64,000 bases of DNA from contig CM031858.1 of the NCBI GenBank assembly GCA_018697195.1, positions 133,557,715-133,621,714 on the forward strand, given 5' to 3'. Under the pieces are notes generated by a model. It was not told the DNA's origin. It did no database searches and was given only the letters and a program-made list of their open reading frames with translations. Origin of the DNA: Certhia americana. Taxonomy: Eukaryota; Chordata; Aves; Passeriformes; Certhiidae. Shown one piece after another: positions 1 to 20,400 of the stretch (positions within the stretch are counted from its first letter, which is position 1; the number at the start of each line of letters is the position of its first letter). The position numbers and the translations under genes are program-made.

Positions 1-681
1 GAGGTTGGCAGGGTGTAACGCTGCCCTTCTTCACAAGGTGGGAGCCCTTACCTCAGCCATGTGGCTGATGTCAGTCCCAGTTCTTAGGGCAGCCTGTGAC
101 GGGGTTGATGACAGCAGTGGGACTGACCTGTGGTGTAGATCTCACTTCACTGCAATTGTTCCACCAGCACAGACATGGAAAGGGGAGAAGGGCAAAAGTG
201 GCTTAAAGTGCAGAGCCACATGAAGGGGGTTCAGTCTACACAAAAATGTGGTTCCATGCAGCTTATTTGAATGACTCAACTTCTTGTAGCATTCTTTCCT
301 GCAGGAGAAATGTGAGGTTTTGTTAAATACTTCAGAAAAAAAATATGTGTTGAAGCTTATCTCCCCCTTCTGGAAACTCTACCTCTACAAATCCCACGAA
401 GTTTGCAGTATACAGAAGCTACATCTCAAACATTTGTTATTTCTGTTTTGAATTTTTGAGGACATATCACATTCTTTATTTTACAGTGCTTTCATTTCTA
501 GAATGATGAAAAGTAAGGTATGATTTTAAATGAAAGCAATACGAAGTGGTTTACACTGTGTAGCCAAGAACTTTCCCTCTGTTACTAAATTTACACTGTT
601 CAGTCTGGCAATACCAGTTTTTTCGAAAAAAATCCCCTATTGTTCAGATGGATTTTTACGTCCTTACATGAAAACTAACTG
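1..681. other. AT-rich intergenic DNA upstream of CTHRC1
   Basis: No open frame here resembles a known protein, and no repeat family is recognisable. In human the next gene on this side is FZD6, but nothing in these bases shows its 3' UTR. I see nothing further to annotate. Confidence 0.6.
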
Positions 682-901
682 ATGCCCAGCGGATACTTTT
701 ATCACCGTTTCCCCCCACGGTGCATCAGATCCTGCTGTGGCTTTAGGCGGTTTCTTGCAGAGACAGCTCCTTCATCGGGAAGGAGTCACCGACTGCCGAG
801 CAAACACCTGAAAACGTGGAAGGGATCTGCCTGGGGCTCCGGGAGAGCCGGGAAGGGGCTGCGGGAGAGCCGGCCATGGCCCCGCAGCGCTGCCGCCGCA
901 C

Positions 902-1170
902 GGCTCGGCTCGGCTCGGCTCGGCACGGCACGGCACGGCACGGCACGGCACGGCACGGCACGGCACGGCACGGCACGGCACGGCACGGTACAGCGCAGCA
1001 CGGCACGGCACAGCACAACACGGCTCGGCACGGCACGGCACAGCACGGCACAGCACAGCACGGCACAGCACGGCTCGGCACAGCACGGCTCGGCACAGCA
1101 CGGCTCGNNNNNNNNNNCGGCACAGCACGGCTCGGCACAGCACGGCTCGGCACAGCACGGCTCGGCCCGG
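902..1170 (+). repeat. GGCAC/GGCTC pentanucleotide array beside the CTHRC1 promoter
   Basis: A tandem array of 5-bp units. It starts as GGCTC (four copies), becomes a nearly pure GGCAC run to about 985, then mixes GGCAC, AGCAC and GGCTC. From about 1073 it settles into a 15-bp higher-order unit (GGCACAGCACGGCTC) that runs into and out of a 10-N gap. It ends about 70 bp before the CCAAT box and 210 bp before the CTHRC1 start codon. Because 5-bp units without stop codons stay open in several frames on both strands, long but meaningless ORFs cover it. Confidence 0.95.
1108..1117. other. 10-N assembly gap inside the pentamer array
   Basis: Ten N characters interrupt the 15-bp higher-order repeat. 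The same unit lies on both sides, so the true array length here is unknown. Confidence 0.99.
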
Positions 1171-1383
1171 CCGGGGGCTCCGGCGTGGCCCGGGTGAGCT
1201 CGGCGGGGCCAGCCCGAGGGGGCGGGAGCCCCCGGCCCAGTGCCAATGGCTGCGGGGGGGTGTCTCTGCCTGGCCGTCTCGCTCGCTTACAGGATGGAAA
1301 TTCCCGGCCTCGCCGGGGAGGGAGCTGGGGCTGCGCGCTCTGAAAGGCTCATTTATCGCCGGGCTCCTGCCGCATCCCGCACC
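1171..1383 (+). promoter_or_regulatory. CTHRC1 proximal promoter and 5' UTR (CpG-rich)
   Basis: A GC-rich stretch between the pentamer array and the CTHRC1 ATG. Visible elements are a GC-box-like GGGGGCGGG near 1218, a CCAAT box at 1243-1247 and a weak TATA-like ATTTATCG near 1350. The start-codon context GCACCATGC fits Kozak with an adenine at -3. The transcription start cannot be fixed from sequence alone. Confidence 0.55.
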
Positions 1384-7899
<6,516 letters not shown>

Positions 7900-8200
7900 C
7901 TTCCCTCCTTTTTATAATACTTTTTTTTATTATTTTAAAAATTTTGTACTTTTTTTTTCAGAATTTATTTCAATAGAGTTGGATGCAAGTACTGGACTGA
8001 AAGGCACCAATGCCTTGCATCTGTAGCCTTTGTCTTGTTTTGCGTATGGCAGAGGCTTTTTCATAATAATCATTTTAGAATACAAATATCAAAACCAAGT
8101 TCATTAACATTTAAAATTTCTTTTTTTGATGTAATACCACCACTGTTTTTAGAATTAACTATAACTTTTTGTATCAAATAAATAAAGACCTTTTACAAAA
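7900..8200 (+). terminator. CTHRC1 3' UTR and polyadenylation site
   Basis: The stop codon TAA is at 7897-7899. The following 300 bases are AT-rich and contain overlapping AATAAA hexamers at 8177-8186. Cleavage is likely about 8195-8205, by the A-rich stretch. I see no other strong plus-strand signal before it. Confidence 0.75.
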
Positions 8201-8215
8201 AAAAATCCGGGTTAT

Positions 8216-11200
8216 TTTATTGAACATTAAACTGTTCAAGGTATTTTACACAGTTTTATGATACATGATTTTTTTTAGAAGGCTTTATAAAATTCTAAGA
8301 AAGTAAAATCAGGTGTTGGCTTTAGCCCTTCAGAAAACATACATAAAATTCATTCCTGTAGACCTGACTGCAGAATAGGAAGCTCTGCTGTTACAGTCTT
8401 GTCTCTCAACAAACTACTGGTGAATTAATTGTGACCTAGACAATGTGGTCAGTGTTAAATACCTCATTATGAATAACTGAACAAAACCAGACTCTCTAAG
8501 CTCTCCTTCCCTCTCTTGCTTCTTGATAAGACTGGATTTCAGTGTAACATCTATGACTGGTCTCCACTACTGACATGCAGACACTAAATAATTGTACAGT
8601 TACAACACTTAATTTTGTTGCTCCAATAAAATAATTCTCCTGGGTTTAGCCTTTCAGATATAGAGAATCACTTTGGTGTTGATTAAAAGTTAGCAGGTTG
8701 AAATGCCTAGGCTTTCAAAAAGTGAACTGGTATAGTGAAACAATGCTGCCACAGCTGTTTGACAAGCGACAACACCAATCTTGCCAACAGACCACAACTT
8801 CAGTGTTCCAGGTATTTTCTTCCAACTGCTGCAAGTGACATACTCAAATATTTCTAAAAACCGGCACATTCTAAAGAGAAACAATAGTCACGTTTGTATT
8901 ACAAAATCAATTTTACATTAATGAAATAAAAAACCCATGAAAAGTATGTACAATTTGCAAAAATTGCCATTCTTCCCAGAAATGAAAACATAAAAAAAAC
9001 CCATTAAATTTGAGATCAGGAATTTATTTCAGCTGATTAAGATTACATCTCATCTTTTTTTCTGAACAGCCTGTAAGATTTCCCCCAGGTATCTCTTGGA
9101 CGGGCAGCTCTTCCCTGTAGCTGTTGTTGCAGATACCAGGGGAGGACACCTGCAGTGAGGGGAGCACTTGGGCTTGCCCAACTGCAGGATGCTGTGTGAG
9201 ATTTGCTGCAAGCCAGCAAGCTACACAGCTGGTGTTTTGTCTCTGAAGAACTGTAATGTTTTCACTGGCTTGGACGATGGTTTTAAGGTATCTGAACACA
9301 AACAAGTTACTATGAGCCGAGCTGCAGTGTGAACTTACATGCGTCAGTTACCATACAGTGAGTGATTGTGCACACACTCACAGCCTGTCTTTGCATCCCT
9401 CCAGGAGCACCAGGAAGCTGCTCTGGGCCCAGAGCACACCAACCCAGGGTAGTATATGCACAGCTTTTTTTCCTTTTATGATGTTTTCATATGTCCTCAC
9501 AATATATTTTGGACCCTGGGTGGTAGAGTTAACTCAAGTGTTTCGTTAAATTCATTCTGTGTACCACAAAACACACAAACCTCAGTAAGCACCCTCCCAA
9601 GGCTGCCCTTATGGATCTACATAATTTACATGGTAAACTTCCAGTAAATTTATCTTCAGCTAAATACACACTGAACCCTCCATAATAAAAACCAAAGCCA
9701 GCCATACTGGCCCCAGCTGAGATTATTTCCAATGAGACTATCAACTCTAGCAGTAGAGGGGATGGGATTGTGGAAGAGAAAGTGTAAATTATTAATAAAC
9801 TTGGTTATACACAAAATGTGGTATGTGGCAACAGTATCTAAAAAACAAGCAAGTGGATCACTGAACAAAGTTTCAAAATACTGAGTAGTTTCTGTAGCTT
9901 TAGAGATTTTAACTTAAAATTTAAATCAAATCCCTAATCTGTTGAATTTTTTATTAAAAATTGTTCTTTCTGGTTAGGTTAGTCTGGTAAACAGGAAACT
10001 TCTCTAAGTGCTCTAATTCTGCTCCCTATGGAACTGCTGATTTCCCCTAACTGTTGCATAGCCTTTGCTAACTTGTTTCCTAGTTAAATGACACTTACTA
10101 GATACTTAATATCTCCTTACCAACAACAGAAGGCAGATGTTAAGAGTCAGTAATGTCTTTTCTTAAAGAAATAAAAAACCCCAAACCACCAAACCCAGAA
10201 CTCTAAAAAATACATATCATTGATGGAAATTATTGATCTGGAAAAAAACCCATAATTATTTATACAAATTTACTGAGATCTAAAATAATAATTTAATTTA
10301 TTATTAAATTATTTATGCAAATAATTTATCAGTAAGTTAGCAATCAATACAGTAACAATCTTTTCCTTAAACCAAATCAGAAGACATTAATTGACTGTTC
10401 TGCTTTTTTTTTGAAGAAAGTCCTGTGCACAGGATTTTTTCAGACTAGAAACTTTTTTCTCCAGAGAGTATTATTGAAAGTAAGTGTGGTCTTATTTGTT
10501 ATTACACTGGTTTGAACACTGCACCACTATGGGATTACAAGAAAAAACATCCTCATTTTTAAATGAATTTTAAAATGTTAGCCCACTTTTTTTGCATTTA
10601 CTTAGTAACATTTGGTCAGATGTATCATTAATGGAGACAGTCTCTGGCACAAAGAGAGATGGAGAGAGAATGAAATACAGAGAAAATGAAATAAGTAGCC
10701 AGCAATGCATGCACTTTCAGCACATCAGTCTGCTGCTAGAAACAAGTCAAAACCCACAGTGTAAGTCTGTCCTGATATGAGACAACAACTGAGTTTCATC
10801 AGACTCGCAATTATTCAAACCCAAGAAGGGACAGCTGTTTTAAAAAAACAATTTCAGTTTCCAAACTGCAACCCACTGAGGCAGCATTTTTGTGTTGGAT
10901 GAGTAACCGAGTCTGAAGCATTCCATATCCTAAAATCTGACAAGTAATAGAGAGGTGGATTCAGAGGACATTCCTTCTTTTAATGAGACTCAGAGATTTA
11001 AGAAAGTTTTGACAGGCCCCAGGGTTGCATTCACATGAAGTATTCCACTTGAGCAGGAGCAGAACCTCACCAACTGTAATCTTGAGACTTGTTGAAATTG
11101 CTTAGTGAGTTGTTCCAGGCAGGCCAGGATGAATGGAATTGCTGTGCACTGCCTTCACCCAGTCACAGCACTATTATTTCACAGTTGCAGACATCTGCTT

Positions 11201-11416
11201 CAAGCAGACACAGCTGATTCAGAGAGGAAGGCAGCAGCAATGCAGGAACATTCAACAGGAGAGATGTTGGCTGGGTTTACTGTCTCTGCATTCTTTCCTC
11301 AAAATACCAGATCAATTCACAGTGTCAAAGTAGACTGCTGAACTCAATTTCTCCCAGATCATAAATATAAAAATAATAAAGGATAGATTCCTTCCTAGGA
11401 ATGCAAGTTCATACAT
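8216..11416 (-). terminator. Probable SLC25A32 3' UTR with several polyadenylation signals
   Basis: This lies between the SLC25A32 stop codon (11419-11417) and the CTHRC1 tail. Minus-strand AATAAA hexamers occur at 10302-10297, 9955-9950, 9028-9023 and 8221-8216. The last is only about 30 bp from the CTHRC1 signal on the other strand. Which one is used, and so where the UTR ends, cannot be told from sequence. No protein-coding ORF or repeat family is recognisable here. Confidence 0.5.
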
Positions 11417-14400
11417 TTAATTATTTTCTTTTCTAAACCCAAGTAAAAAGCCAGACACATTTTCATAAACTACAAAGGTAATACAGCAGGCAGGAGTCAC
11501 TCTGATCACGTTAGGTATAATTCCTTTGTAAAATCCATGAACTCCTTCTTTCCTTCAAAGACAAAAATAAAATTGGTTTAATTAATGTTCTTTTAATAGA
11601 AAAAAATCAGACATAAAACAAAGCCTGGCATTTTATTTCTCACATCCCATTGAGAGACGTACTGCAGGTAAGAAATAACAATTTCAGGCAGTGCTTAAAG
11701 TGCATCAAGTATTAAACCATCATTTTTTCTTCTGAACATATAATAGCATTATATAGAGCAGTTATTTAGCTCAGGCTTTGCATCGTTTTTTGTGAGTATT
11801 GTCTAAGTAGAAGGTAATTTACTATCTTTCCTCATGCTACAAGAACTAAACAACTGAGAAAAGTAAGCATTCATTTTTTGAGACTTTAAGCACCCTTCCA
11901 GAATTTTGATTCTACTGGCCAATAAATGAGAATCTAATTTGACCCAATCTGAATCAGTGTGTCATGCTAGGGCAGTTAAAAAGTTTCAGAAACATTAAAT
12001 CTCAGGTCTTTAGGTGCAGGCCTCACAGGCCAGGACACCTGCAAGGATCCTGAGAAATGCTTGGGTGTGGTTTACACTAACCTTCCCTAAGTCACATTTG
12101 TTTCACCATGAGCACAGTGGTGGATCCAGAATGGCTGGAGCCATTTCACCAGAACTAAGAAGCCTTCCTGTAGCCTGCAGCACTGACACATCAGAGCTAT
12201 TCCTGCTCTGAACTGCCTCCAGTCGAAATGGTTGTACAGCCTCTGAACCAGGGGTGCTCCTGGAACAGCACAGCCTCAGTCTCTTAATTCAGCTGGCACC
12301 TCTTCATAGCCCAGGACCCCATTCCCATCTCTCCAGCAATATGCTGCAACCCAGAAGCACTGCCCAAAGCAATGGATGCACATGCAGAGGTGGCCACCCT
12401 TTGTAACTACACAGCTCTGTGTGAAAACTCTGCCCTGCACTGTGGAGCTCAGGGAAAAGCTCAGGGAAGGTTTGTGAGAAGATATGAATAGGTGTGAGGT
12501 CACAGGTCTCCAAAGGTCCTACAGGAAGCTGGGACTAGACTACAAATGCAGTTAGGCCACAGGGTAACCCGGGGACATCAGTGTAATCAGCTCTGGCTAG
12601 CTCACTTGACCTTGCTAGGAATTTGGATTAGCCACAACTTCCAGCAGCACAATGCTCCTGTCCTACGTGATAAGCTAAAGCAGTTCAAGTGAGACTTCAT
12701 TTGGAGTCCCAAACCAGCCATGACTGTCATTTTTTAGCCTGTGAAATTTGCTGGAGAAGAGAGAAGGGAGATAGAATAAACGACAGAAACCTGCAGGGGG
12801 GCATTGACTCTCTCTAATCTCCTCCTCTCTCCTAAGCTTACCGCTGTTGGTGGCATCCTGCACAATATGACTTTGTACAACTAACGCTTTGTTTACTCTG
12901 AACTGTACTGGTTCTGCAAGTCAAAGAAGCCAGTAAAGGTAGCCCTGATTCTGTAAAACTCGATTTCCAATATGTAGGCTTTTAATTTTGCACACCTACC
13001 TCCACGTCCTGTGGATCACATCAAACACCCCAGAATATGTGTTATGCTGGTCTTGAAGACGAGCTCGCACAACTTGATAGGGATATGTTGCTACCACAGC
13101 AAATATTTTGGATACAGCTGCCATCATTATGTATTCCACAGTGTTCTAAAAGCAACAAAAATAGTCAGGCTTGCCTTAAGTATGGTTTAAATTAGCCAGT
13201 TCCCAAAATCTTGTTTGATTTTTAAATTTACAACCAAACAATACTCTAGATTTTCCCCTTTATAATACAATACATTAAAAGAAATGTCAGTGTTTACTGC
13301 ACGCAGTGCTACAAGCAATTGACTGTGAAACATGTGCTATGCCTTCTCATTCCCATCAATACTTCTTCCAAAAGTAGCTACCTTTGCCCAAATTGTGCCC
13401 AAACAGTTTTCCAGGGTTTAATACCACCCCCTCTGGTTTCACAAAGTAAGAAAAAAACCCTCATTCCTTCCTCTAAAATTCTCAAAACATCTGCCAAAAT
13501 AAGAAGTTGGTTTTCAAAACCAGTGAAAACCAGTTGCTTGTTCCTAAAAAGTGAAAAAGTATTATTTCCTTCTATATATATTCTGCATTTCAATTAATGT
13601 AGCAATACTTTGTACATTTTGCTGCTGTATAAACTGACAAATGGAATCAACTTCTGTTTATTTACATGCCACAACATAATTTTAGTGTCAAGCATCATAC
13701 CAATTTTGTATCTGATACTCTGTTTCTATACTTGTTGTATCTCTCTTTCAAATCCTCATAAGCCATGAACTGAAGTGCTCCATGTGATGTTCCGAACAGA
13801 CCAGGCACAAATCCCTAAAAATAAAGATAAAACAAGGTTTAAGGGTAATGCACAAAACCTAAACTACTTGACAGAGCACAGCTCACATTATGATATTTGT
13901 CCTCCCTTAATGAACAGACTGTGCCTGCACAGCTGTAGTAGTCTGACTCAGGTATTCTTTCACAAAAAACACTTAATAAAAACCACTTTTGTGACATACA
14001 ACCTAGAGTCACCTGCTGAGTCACTGAGATAAAACAAGTGGCCCAGGGACTCCACCTCACAGAGCACAAGCTGGTGACACAGATTAGGATTTCAAGATCA
14101 CAAATCAAGCTGTGGTCATGCAAATGTGCTGCTCAGTGCCTGCCCCTTTCCAGAGACTGGCACTGAGGAGTCTGGTTTCCACCTGAGACTGGTAAAGTAG
14201 TGACAGATGCTGGCAACTCAGAGAAAGGCCATCAGGAGAAGTACAAAAAAATATTGTTGTTGAGACCAGGAAATAGGTATGTATGTGTTTGCATGTGTGT
14301 CTACACAAATGTGTGTCTATGAGATATATATATATATTTCTATACTAAAAATGCTGTGTCTATATAGAATCATAGAATCATTTTGTTTGGAAAAGACCTT

Positions 14401-17400
14401 CAAGATTATCAAGTCCAACCATAAGCCTGACACTGCCATGTCCACCACCACACCATGTCCTTGTGGGAAAAGAGAGTGAGCTGCTCCAGCACTGACTTCC
14501 TTCATGTGAAAATGTACATCAACCTTTAGCTTCAAAAAATTTGAAATGAAGGGGGGAAAACAGGTACTTTCTCAACTACCTCTACAAGAGAGAGAAGGCA
14601 GGAGTTCCCCCAGGAGCAGGACTAGCTCCATTAAAACGAGCTGCCAGCTGCATGGGTTCAGAAAAGACTAATTCTCTTTCTAAAGAGTTGGTCACTTACA
14701 TTGAAAAACACACATAAATAGTGGATTAATCATCTTGGCCAGAAAGGGACTCAAAAACTTGCTGCAAACTGTTGGGGGATAATTATAATTACCTATAGAG
14801 TAAGTGATCAAAATGTGGCTAAAAGCACTCAAAGAAACAAAGTTTAAAAAAATAAAATTGAACAGTTTTATTTCCTATGACCCATTCAGGCAAGAAAAAA
14901 GAATTTTAAAAAGTGCCAAAGTCTGTGTTAGGCTAAAAGGGAAGCCTTCAGCCAAAATGTTGAATAAAGACTTATCAGTATACGATTAGAAGCTTGGAGA
15001 AGGCAGAAAAGAGAAGGAATCCCTGAAGGAGTTCACTGAATTACTGTAAACAAGACAAAATAAAAAAACCTAAATTGCAGAAACCCCCCCAACAACTAAA
15101 ACTACAGCAGGCATAAAAATTGCATGGATAATACACAAAATACCACTTCAGGGATCACCTTTCCAAATGCAACATATAGATTTCTAAAGTTTTTGAGTTC
15201 ATTCAGGAAATGATTTTTTAGAATTTCCTTAATACATGAAGATAAATTTCTTCTCACAGTAAGAAATAATGGCCATGAACACACCATCAGTGACCACAAA
15301 CTGATGAAATGCATTAAGGGTTAGTGAAAGCCCCAGGAAAAAAACTTCCCCAAAGAAGAACAAGTGGAATTAGAACATATATCTGTATTTTGTTAGCTGT
15401 AAGCACAAAGTCAAGTTTGAAGCCAAAGGGCCCCCACAGAGAGAAAAGGTCAGCTTTGGTTTTCAGAAAACCTTGATCAGAGAAGAAAATAAAAGTAATA
15501 TAAAAACAGAAGAAGGAGCAGAAAAAAAATTATGAAAAATGTCAAAGAAAAATTATATGGGTCAGCAAAAAAAGGAACAATATGAAACTTATGGACAGTG
15601 ATAAGAGGGAAAATCTTCACAAACATTTGCTGGTGACAGTAAACTCACTAAAAGACAGTAGAAGTAATTGTTCTCCACTTGGAAAGAATTAGAACAATGT
15701 ATTTGTATCATAGAAGAATGAGGTAATACTTTCCCGGCCAACAAAAGAAGAATGTTGAACAACCTTTAAGAGGGCTAAACTCTGAAACTTAAGCCAGAGG
15801 ACTTGGATAACTTGCACCCAAGAGTCCTAAAGTATCTACTAGTTGTACTTCATAAACAAATACCAGCTTTAAGTCTGTGCTGATGAGAAAAGCTTCCAAA
15901 GACTGAAGGACTTTTAATGTTGGGCCAATATTTAAAAATGCTAGAAGGGAGTGAGACAACTGTCAGCCAAGGTGCCTCAGTAAAATAGGAGCTGACCCAG
16001 GTTTCTGTTATCATAGAAAACAATGTATTCTTATGGAAAAATGTACAAAGCAAAACTGATTTCTTCACAGCACTGAAGTATATTGGCTGAAAAAGTTTTT
16101 GGAACATATTCTTATTCTTAGAATAATTTAATACAAAATTTTTCCTTGACACAAAATTGGATAGAATTTAATATTTATTTTTGATCCATAACATGACTGT
16201 AAAGATAACTCTTATAATAACTTCATGTTTTTCTTGTTATTTTTAATTTAATGTTTGAAATATATCTTTAGAAGATTTTTGCCATGAAGACATGACAAGA
16301 CGAATGGTTTCTCAAAGAAGTTCTGCTTGAATTCTCTGTTAAAGGATTAGAACAATAGGCAGAATTAAATATATAATTAGAAATTTAAATGGCATAAAAT
16401 TCCGAGCAGCAGACAGTGGGGATAAAGAAATATTTTAAAATTGGCTTAAAGCATTTTAAGTGATGAAAATGACTGAAAATTAAAGTGACAAGAAGAAAAT
16501 GTCCTGATGACTAGTGTTTCAAAGGTTACCCATCACAATAAAAAGAAACACATGCAAATGTACACACTGGAAAACCAGTGCTTCTCAGTAAAGAAGGAAA
16601 CAAGGTTCATTTGTTGATGTGGTAGTGACATCACTGCCTCAAGTGTTTGACAGCACTCAAGCCAGAACAGCCCCTGCTGTTATGTTTCAACAGAATGCAG
16701 CAAATATCCCTTGTAATCTCTCCAGTGTTGCCCTCATTTGGGCTCTCAGTGTATCAAAGCCCTGTAGTACCCGAGTGCCCTGCTCTCACAATTTGTGCGG
16801 ACAAGACACTGAAGTTGCCATAATCATCTTGATTCCTTCATGGCGAAAAACGTTACCATCCTTTATGTGAAAGTCACTTATGTTTCTGTGTAGAACCTGC
16901 AACTTAAGTTAAAATCAAGATGGCCAAATCTCAATGGATTTTGCTAGATACAAGTAAAAAGATACAGAAAGCTTACAAGCTTCGTATTTACAAGAAGAAA
17001 AATAACAGAAGCAAAAGCATTGCAAAATAAATAGAGCAAAGTTTTTTTTTTTTCTAAAAAAGCCATTGAGGGACCAGAAAAAGTACTTTACTCTCAGAGC
17101 ATAGAATCTTGCCTACTGAAGATGAAACGACAACACAGAAGTGTTCAAATATATTTCACTTGGTAATGAGCACACATGACTGTTTTGGCTTTTGTTGTTG
17201 TCAGCATACTACATTACTATTTTCAGCCTTGATGAACCTGGATTTTACTTAAATATCTTAAAATTTTCCACATTTCCTGTGTATTTTACTCTTGTTTATT
17301 AAGCATTGCTCTATTTCCAACCATTGCTTCTATAGCATCAATAAAAGAGAAAAAAAAATGCACATATAGAAATATGGAGACCATGAAGGATATTAGTTGC

Positions 17401-20400
17401 ATTCCTGACTGATGTCCTAGTAGTCAGTCACTCTAGACTATATGTCCAACAGTTTCTCAACAGCTCAGAGATATTTTCCTACAATCTCACAACTTACAAC
17501 AATCTTATTTTACCATATTGGGTAACTCCTACCTTATGCTTGAAAAGAACAACAAAGCACTCACAACATGAAGATGTTTGCATGACATTTAACTTCATGG
17601 CAAAGTTATTTTAGAGCTCAGATCTCTGGCAGATCCATGGGTGTGTTCTAAGTACATAATCCCAGGCTGGTTTTTAATTCAGCCTGGTGTGCAGCAGAAT
17701 AGATCTGTCCTCAGTCATCGGGGGATGGAGGCTAAAAGACAAAGCCCAATGGACAGAGGGTGTGGAAGATCACTGACTGGATGATTACTGGCATAATGAG
17801 TGAAAAAGGCTTCTCCTGCTTTTTTGAAACTGTGCCAAGTTCAAGAAAGAATTTACCGAGAAACCTAGATTCACACAAGCTAAATTTGATAAACAATCAA
17901 TACCCAGCAGAGCTAATATAGACAGCTTTGATCCTTGCTAGAAAGACTGATGTAGCCTGACACTACCAGTTTGTACCTCAAAGGACTGAAAGGGTTTGCT
18001 CAGATCAGTAACAACACCTGTGCAATAAAGAGCAATACTGAATTGCTTGGTCAGAACCACCATTCTTTAGAAGACACATCTCAAACAGAATGAAAGTCCT
18101 TCCAGATTTATTTCCAATTCTGATACAGTTGTTCTATTTGAGATCCCTTCATTTACTATAAGGTGGTACTGTCTGAGAACCCCTTATCTGCTATAAAGAA
18201 TGCTATCTGAAATGAAGATTATGAGGAAAAAGAAAACAAATGTGTGTACTACAACTCCTGTGACTCAGGGCAATTAACAAAGCTTTAGCTGTACAATTTC
18301 AAATAGAGTAAGAAAAATAAAAAACTCCCCCAAACACTGAAATGGAGGAAGGCTAAAGCATGTACAAATCAAAGAGCCACCTGAAGAGGTAGGTGCCTTT
18401 TTCCCCAGTATACACAAGATTGAGAGAGTCCTGACGTCAAATGGAAGTTGCTCAGTGTGCATACTTATGTAGGTCACTCAGCACCTATTTAGGTCACCTT
18501 CTTTGCAGATTTAAGCAAGTAATTTGCTCTTTCAAAGGAAGTAGCTGCTTTAGTCCCACACTTGCAGATTAACACTACAAAGAAGTGTTTAGTGCCAAAG
18601 GCGACACATGCTACACGCACAAATAATCTGAAAAGAAGGGTGGAAGGACATCTTCAAACCTAACGGATCCAAGAAATCAGAACTTATCTACACAGAACAG
18701 AGCAGACATCCAGGCGGGAAAATCAGAAATCCTGACAATTTCAATTTAGGAATAAGTAAAGTGCTTTGTTCCTGGTGTAAGAATTTGGCATTCATTGCCA
18801 TGAAGCACACAAGTCTTACAGAAGAGGAAAGATAGCTGAAAATAAAAGATTTTTCAGTGAAAATAAAAGAACCTAATGTTCAGTAATCAGGACAATTTCT
18901 AATAAAAAGTGGTCTTATTCTCTATTCCTGGCAGTATTTGAGGCCAGGCTGGATGGAGCTCTGAGCAGCCGGAGCTAGCGGAAGGTGTCCCTCCCCATCA
19001 CAGGGGTGTTGGAACAAGAATATCTTTAAGATCCCTTCCAACCCAAGCCATTCTATGATTCTATGATTCTGCAGCATTACTTGCAGGAGAAGAGCCAGAC
19101 TGAACTAAAATAGGTTTCTTCACAACTTCCAGGCACTGATGAATGCATCTTGATGTCATGACCTGAAGGGAGGAGGAAGGAAAAAGTCCAAATCTTGTTG
19201 CCATCTGTTTCCCTAAATTAAAGGGAACAAAAAACCCATGCATATGCAGACCATATTTAGAAGTCTGAAAATTTAATGTATCTAGAGCTGACAGATTACA
19301 GACATCAATAACCAGAGGGCAAATAAGCAGTTGTGAAACTATCCATTGTGGAAGAAAAAAATTAGCAAGTACTTTAGTCATGTTATCCTCCAGAAGATGT
19401 TAGAAATACAGATCAGGGATAAAATGCAAGGAAGTACTACCAGCAACATAGGTTACATTGTTGCTGCCCTGCTTATCCAAATTCTAATTATAAGAAGATT
19501 CAAAAAAATTACAAAGCAGTTTATCAACAGTATAATGTTTTTTCTTCTGACTAAGCCTTTTTGCTGCAGTTCTTCAGTGGGAAAGACTCACAGAAAGAAA
19601 GTGAGCTATTACAATTTTAATTTCTTTTTTTTTTGGGTAAACTTATATTTAGAAGTTTCATCATGCTACTGGGTGGTGCCAGGCAATCCTGGAATTTTTC
19701 TTAAATGTGATTACCTTATATAAGCCACGTATGCCCTCTGTCTTGTATATCTTTGTAAGAGCATCAAACATTCCCCTGTACTGCCGCTTGGATGGATCCA
19801 CACCAGCGTTATACTGTAGCACAAGCCGAGTCTTGGTTACCCAAACTGGATTTGTAATGCAGAGAGTCATGGCTCCTGAGAACAGACAGAAGTTACACTC
19901 ATTGTTATGCCAACTTCACAGACTGTCCCAGTTTGTTCAGTCCAATAGAACACAGGCTTCTACAATGACAAAACTACTGCTCCTACCAGAGCACTCATAT
20001 TGTTTATAACAGGTGAAGTTTATGCTCTCCATTTCTCCCTCTCTCTTCCTTTCAAACCTCACAGTCAAGTCCAATTCACTCCTGCTGGGGGGACTTTTGC
20101 AGAGCACATGTATTTTTGCATATTCCTAGTACAGCCCCTTTTTTGCTTCACCTTTCCACAGTTAGTAGTATAATCTGAAGTAGACAGAAGATGTAATTTC
20201 TTAATGTACCACTGGTTAGCTGAGTTATCCTTTGGTATACAATAATTCAAAATTTAACGGACACCTCAGTGATGAGAAATTTGCTTAATATTGACAGGTT
20301 AACAGCAACAACCTGTTATAGCTATATAGGTTATTGAAAATACCATTGTAGCAGAATCCATTACTATATTTCATGTCAAACAATATGCCTTACATTTCAA

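Larger units (their letters stand above)
13815..19714 (-). other. SLC25A32 intron 4 (5.9 kb)
   Basis: The largest cleanly assembled intron of the gene. It holds two CR1 3' fragments (listed separately) and a short TA repeat near 14324-14338. The stretch 15000-16150 reads vaguely like a decayed LINE body but shows no convincing motif. No gene is visible. Confidence 0.55.

Noticed and set aside
14324..14338. Short TA repeat in SLC25A32 intron 4
   Set aside because: Only about seven dinucleotides, common in AT-rich introns and not informative.
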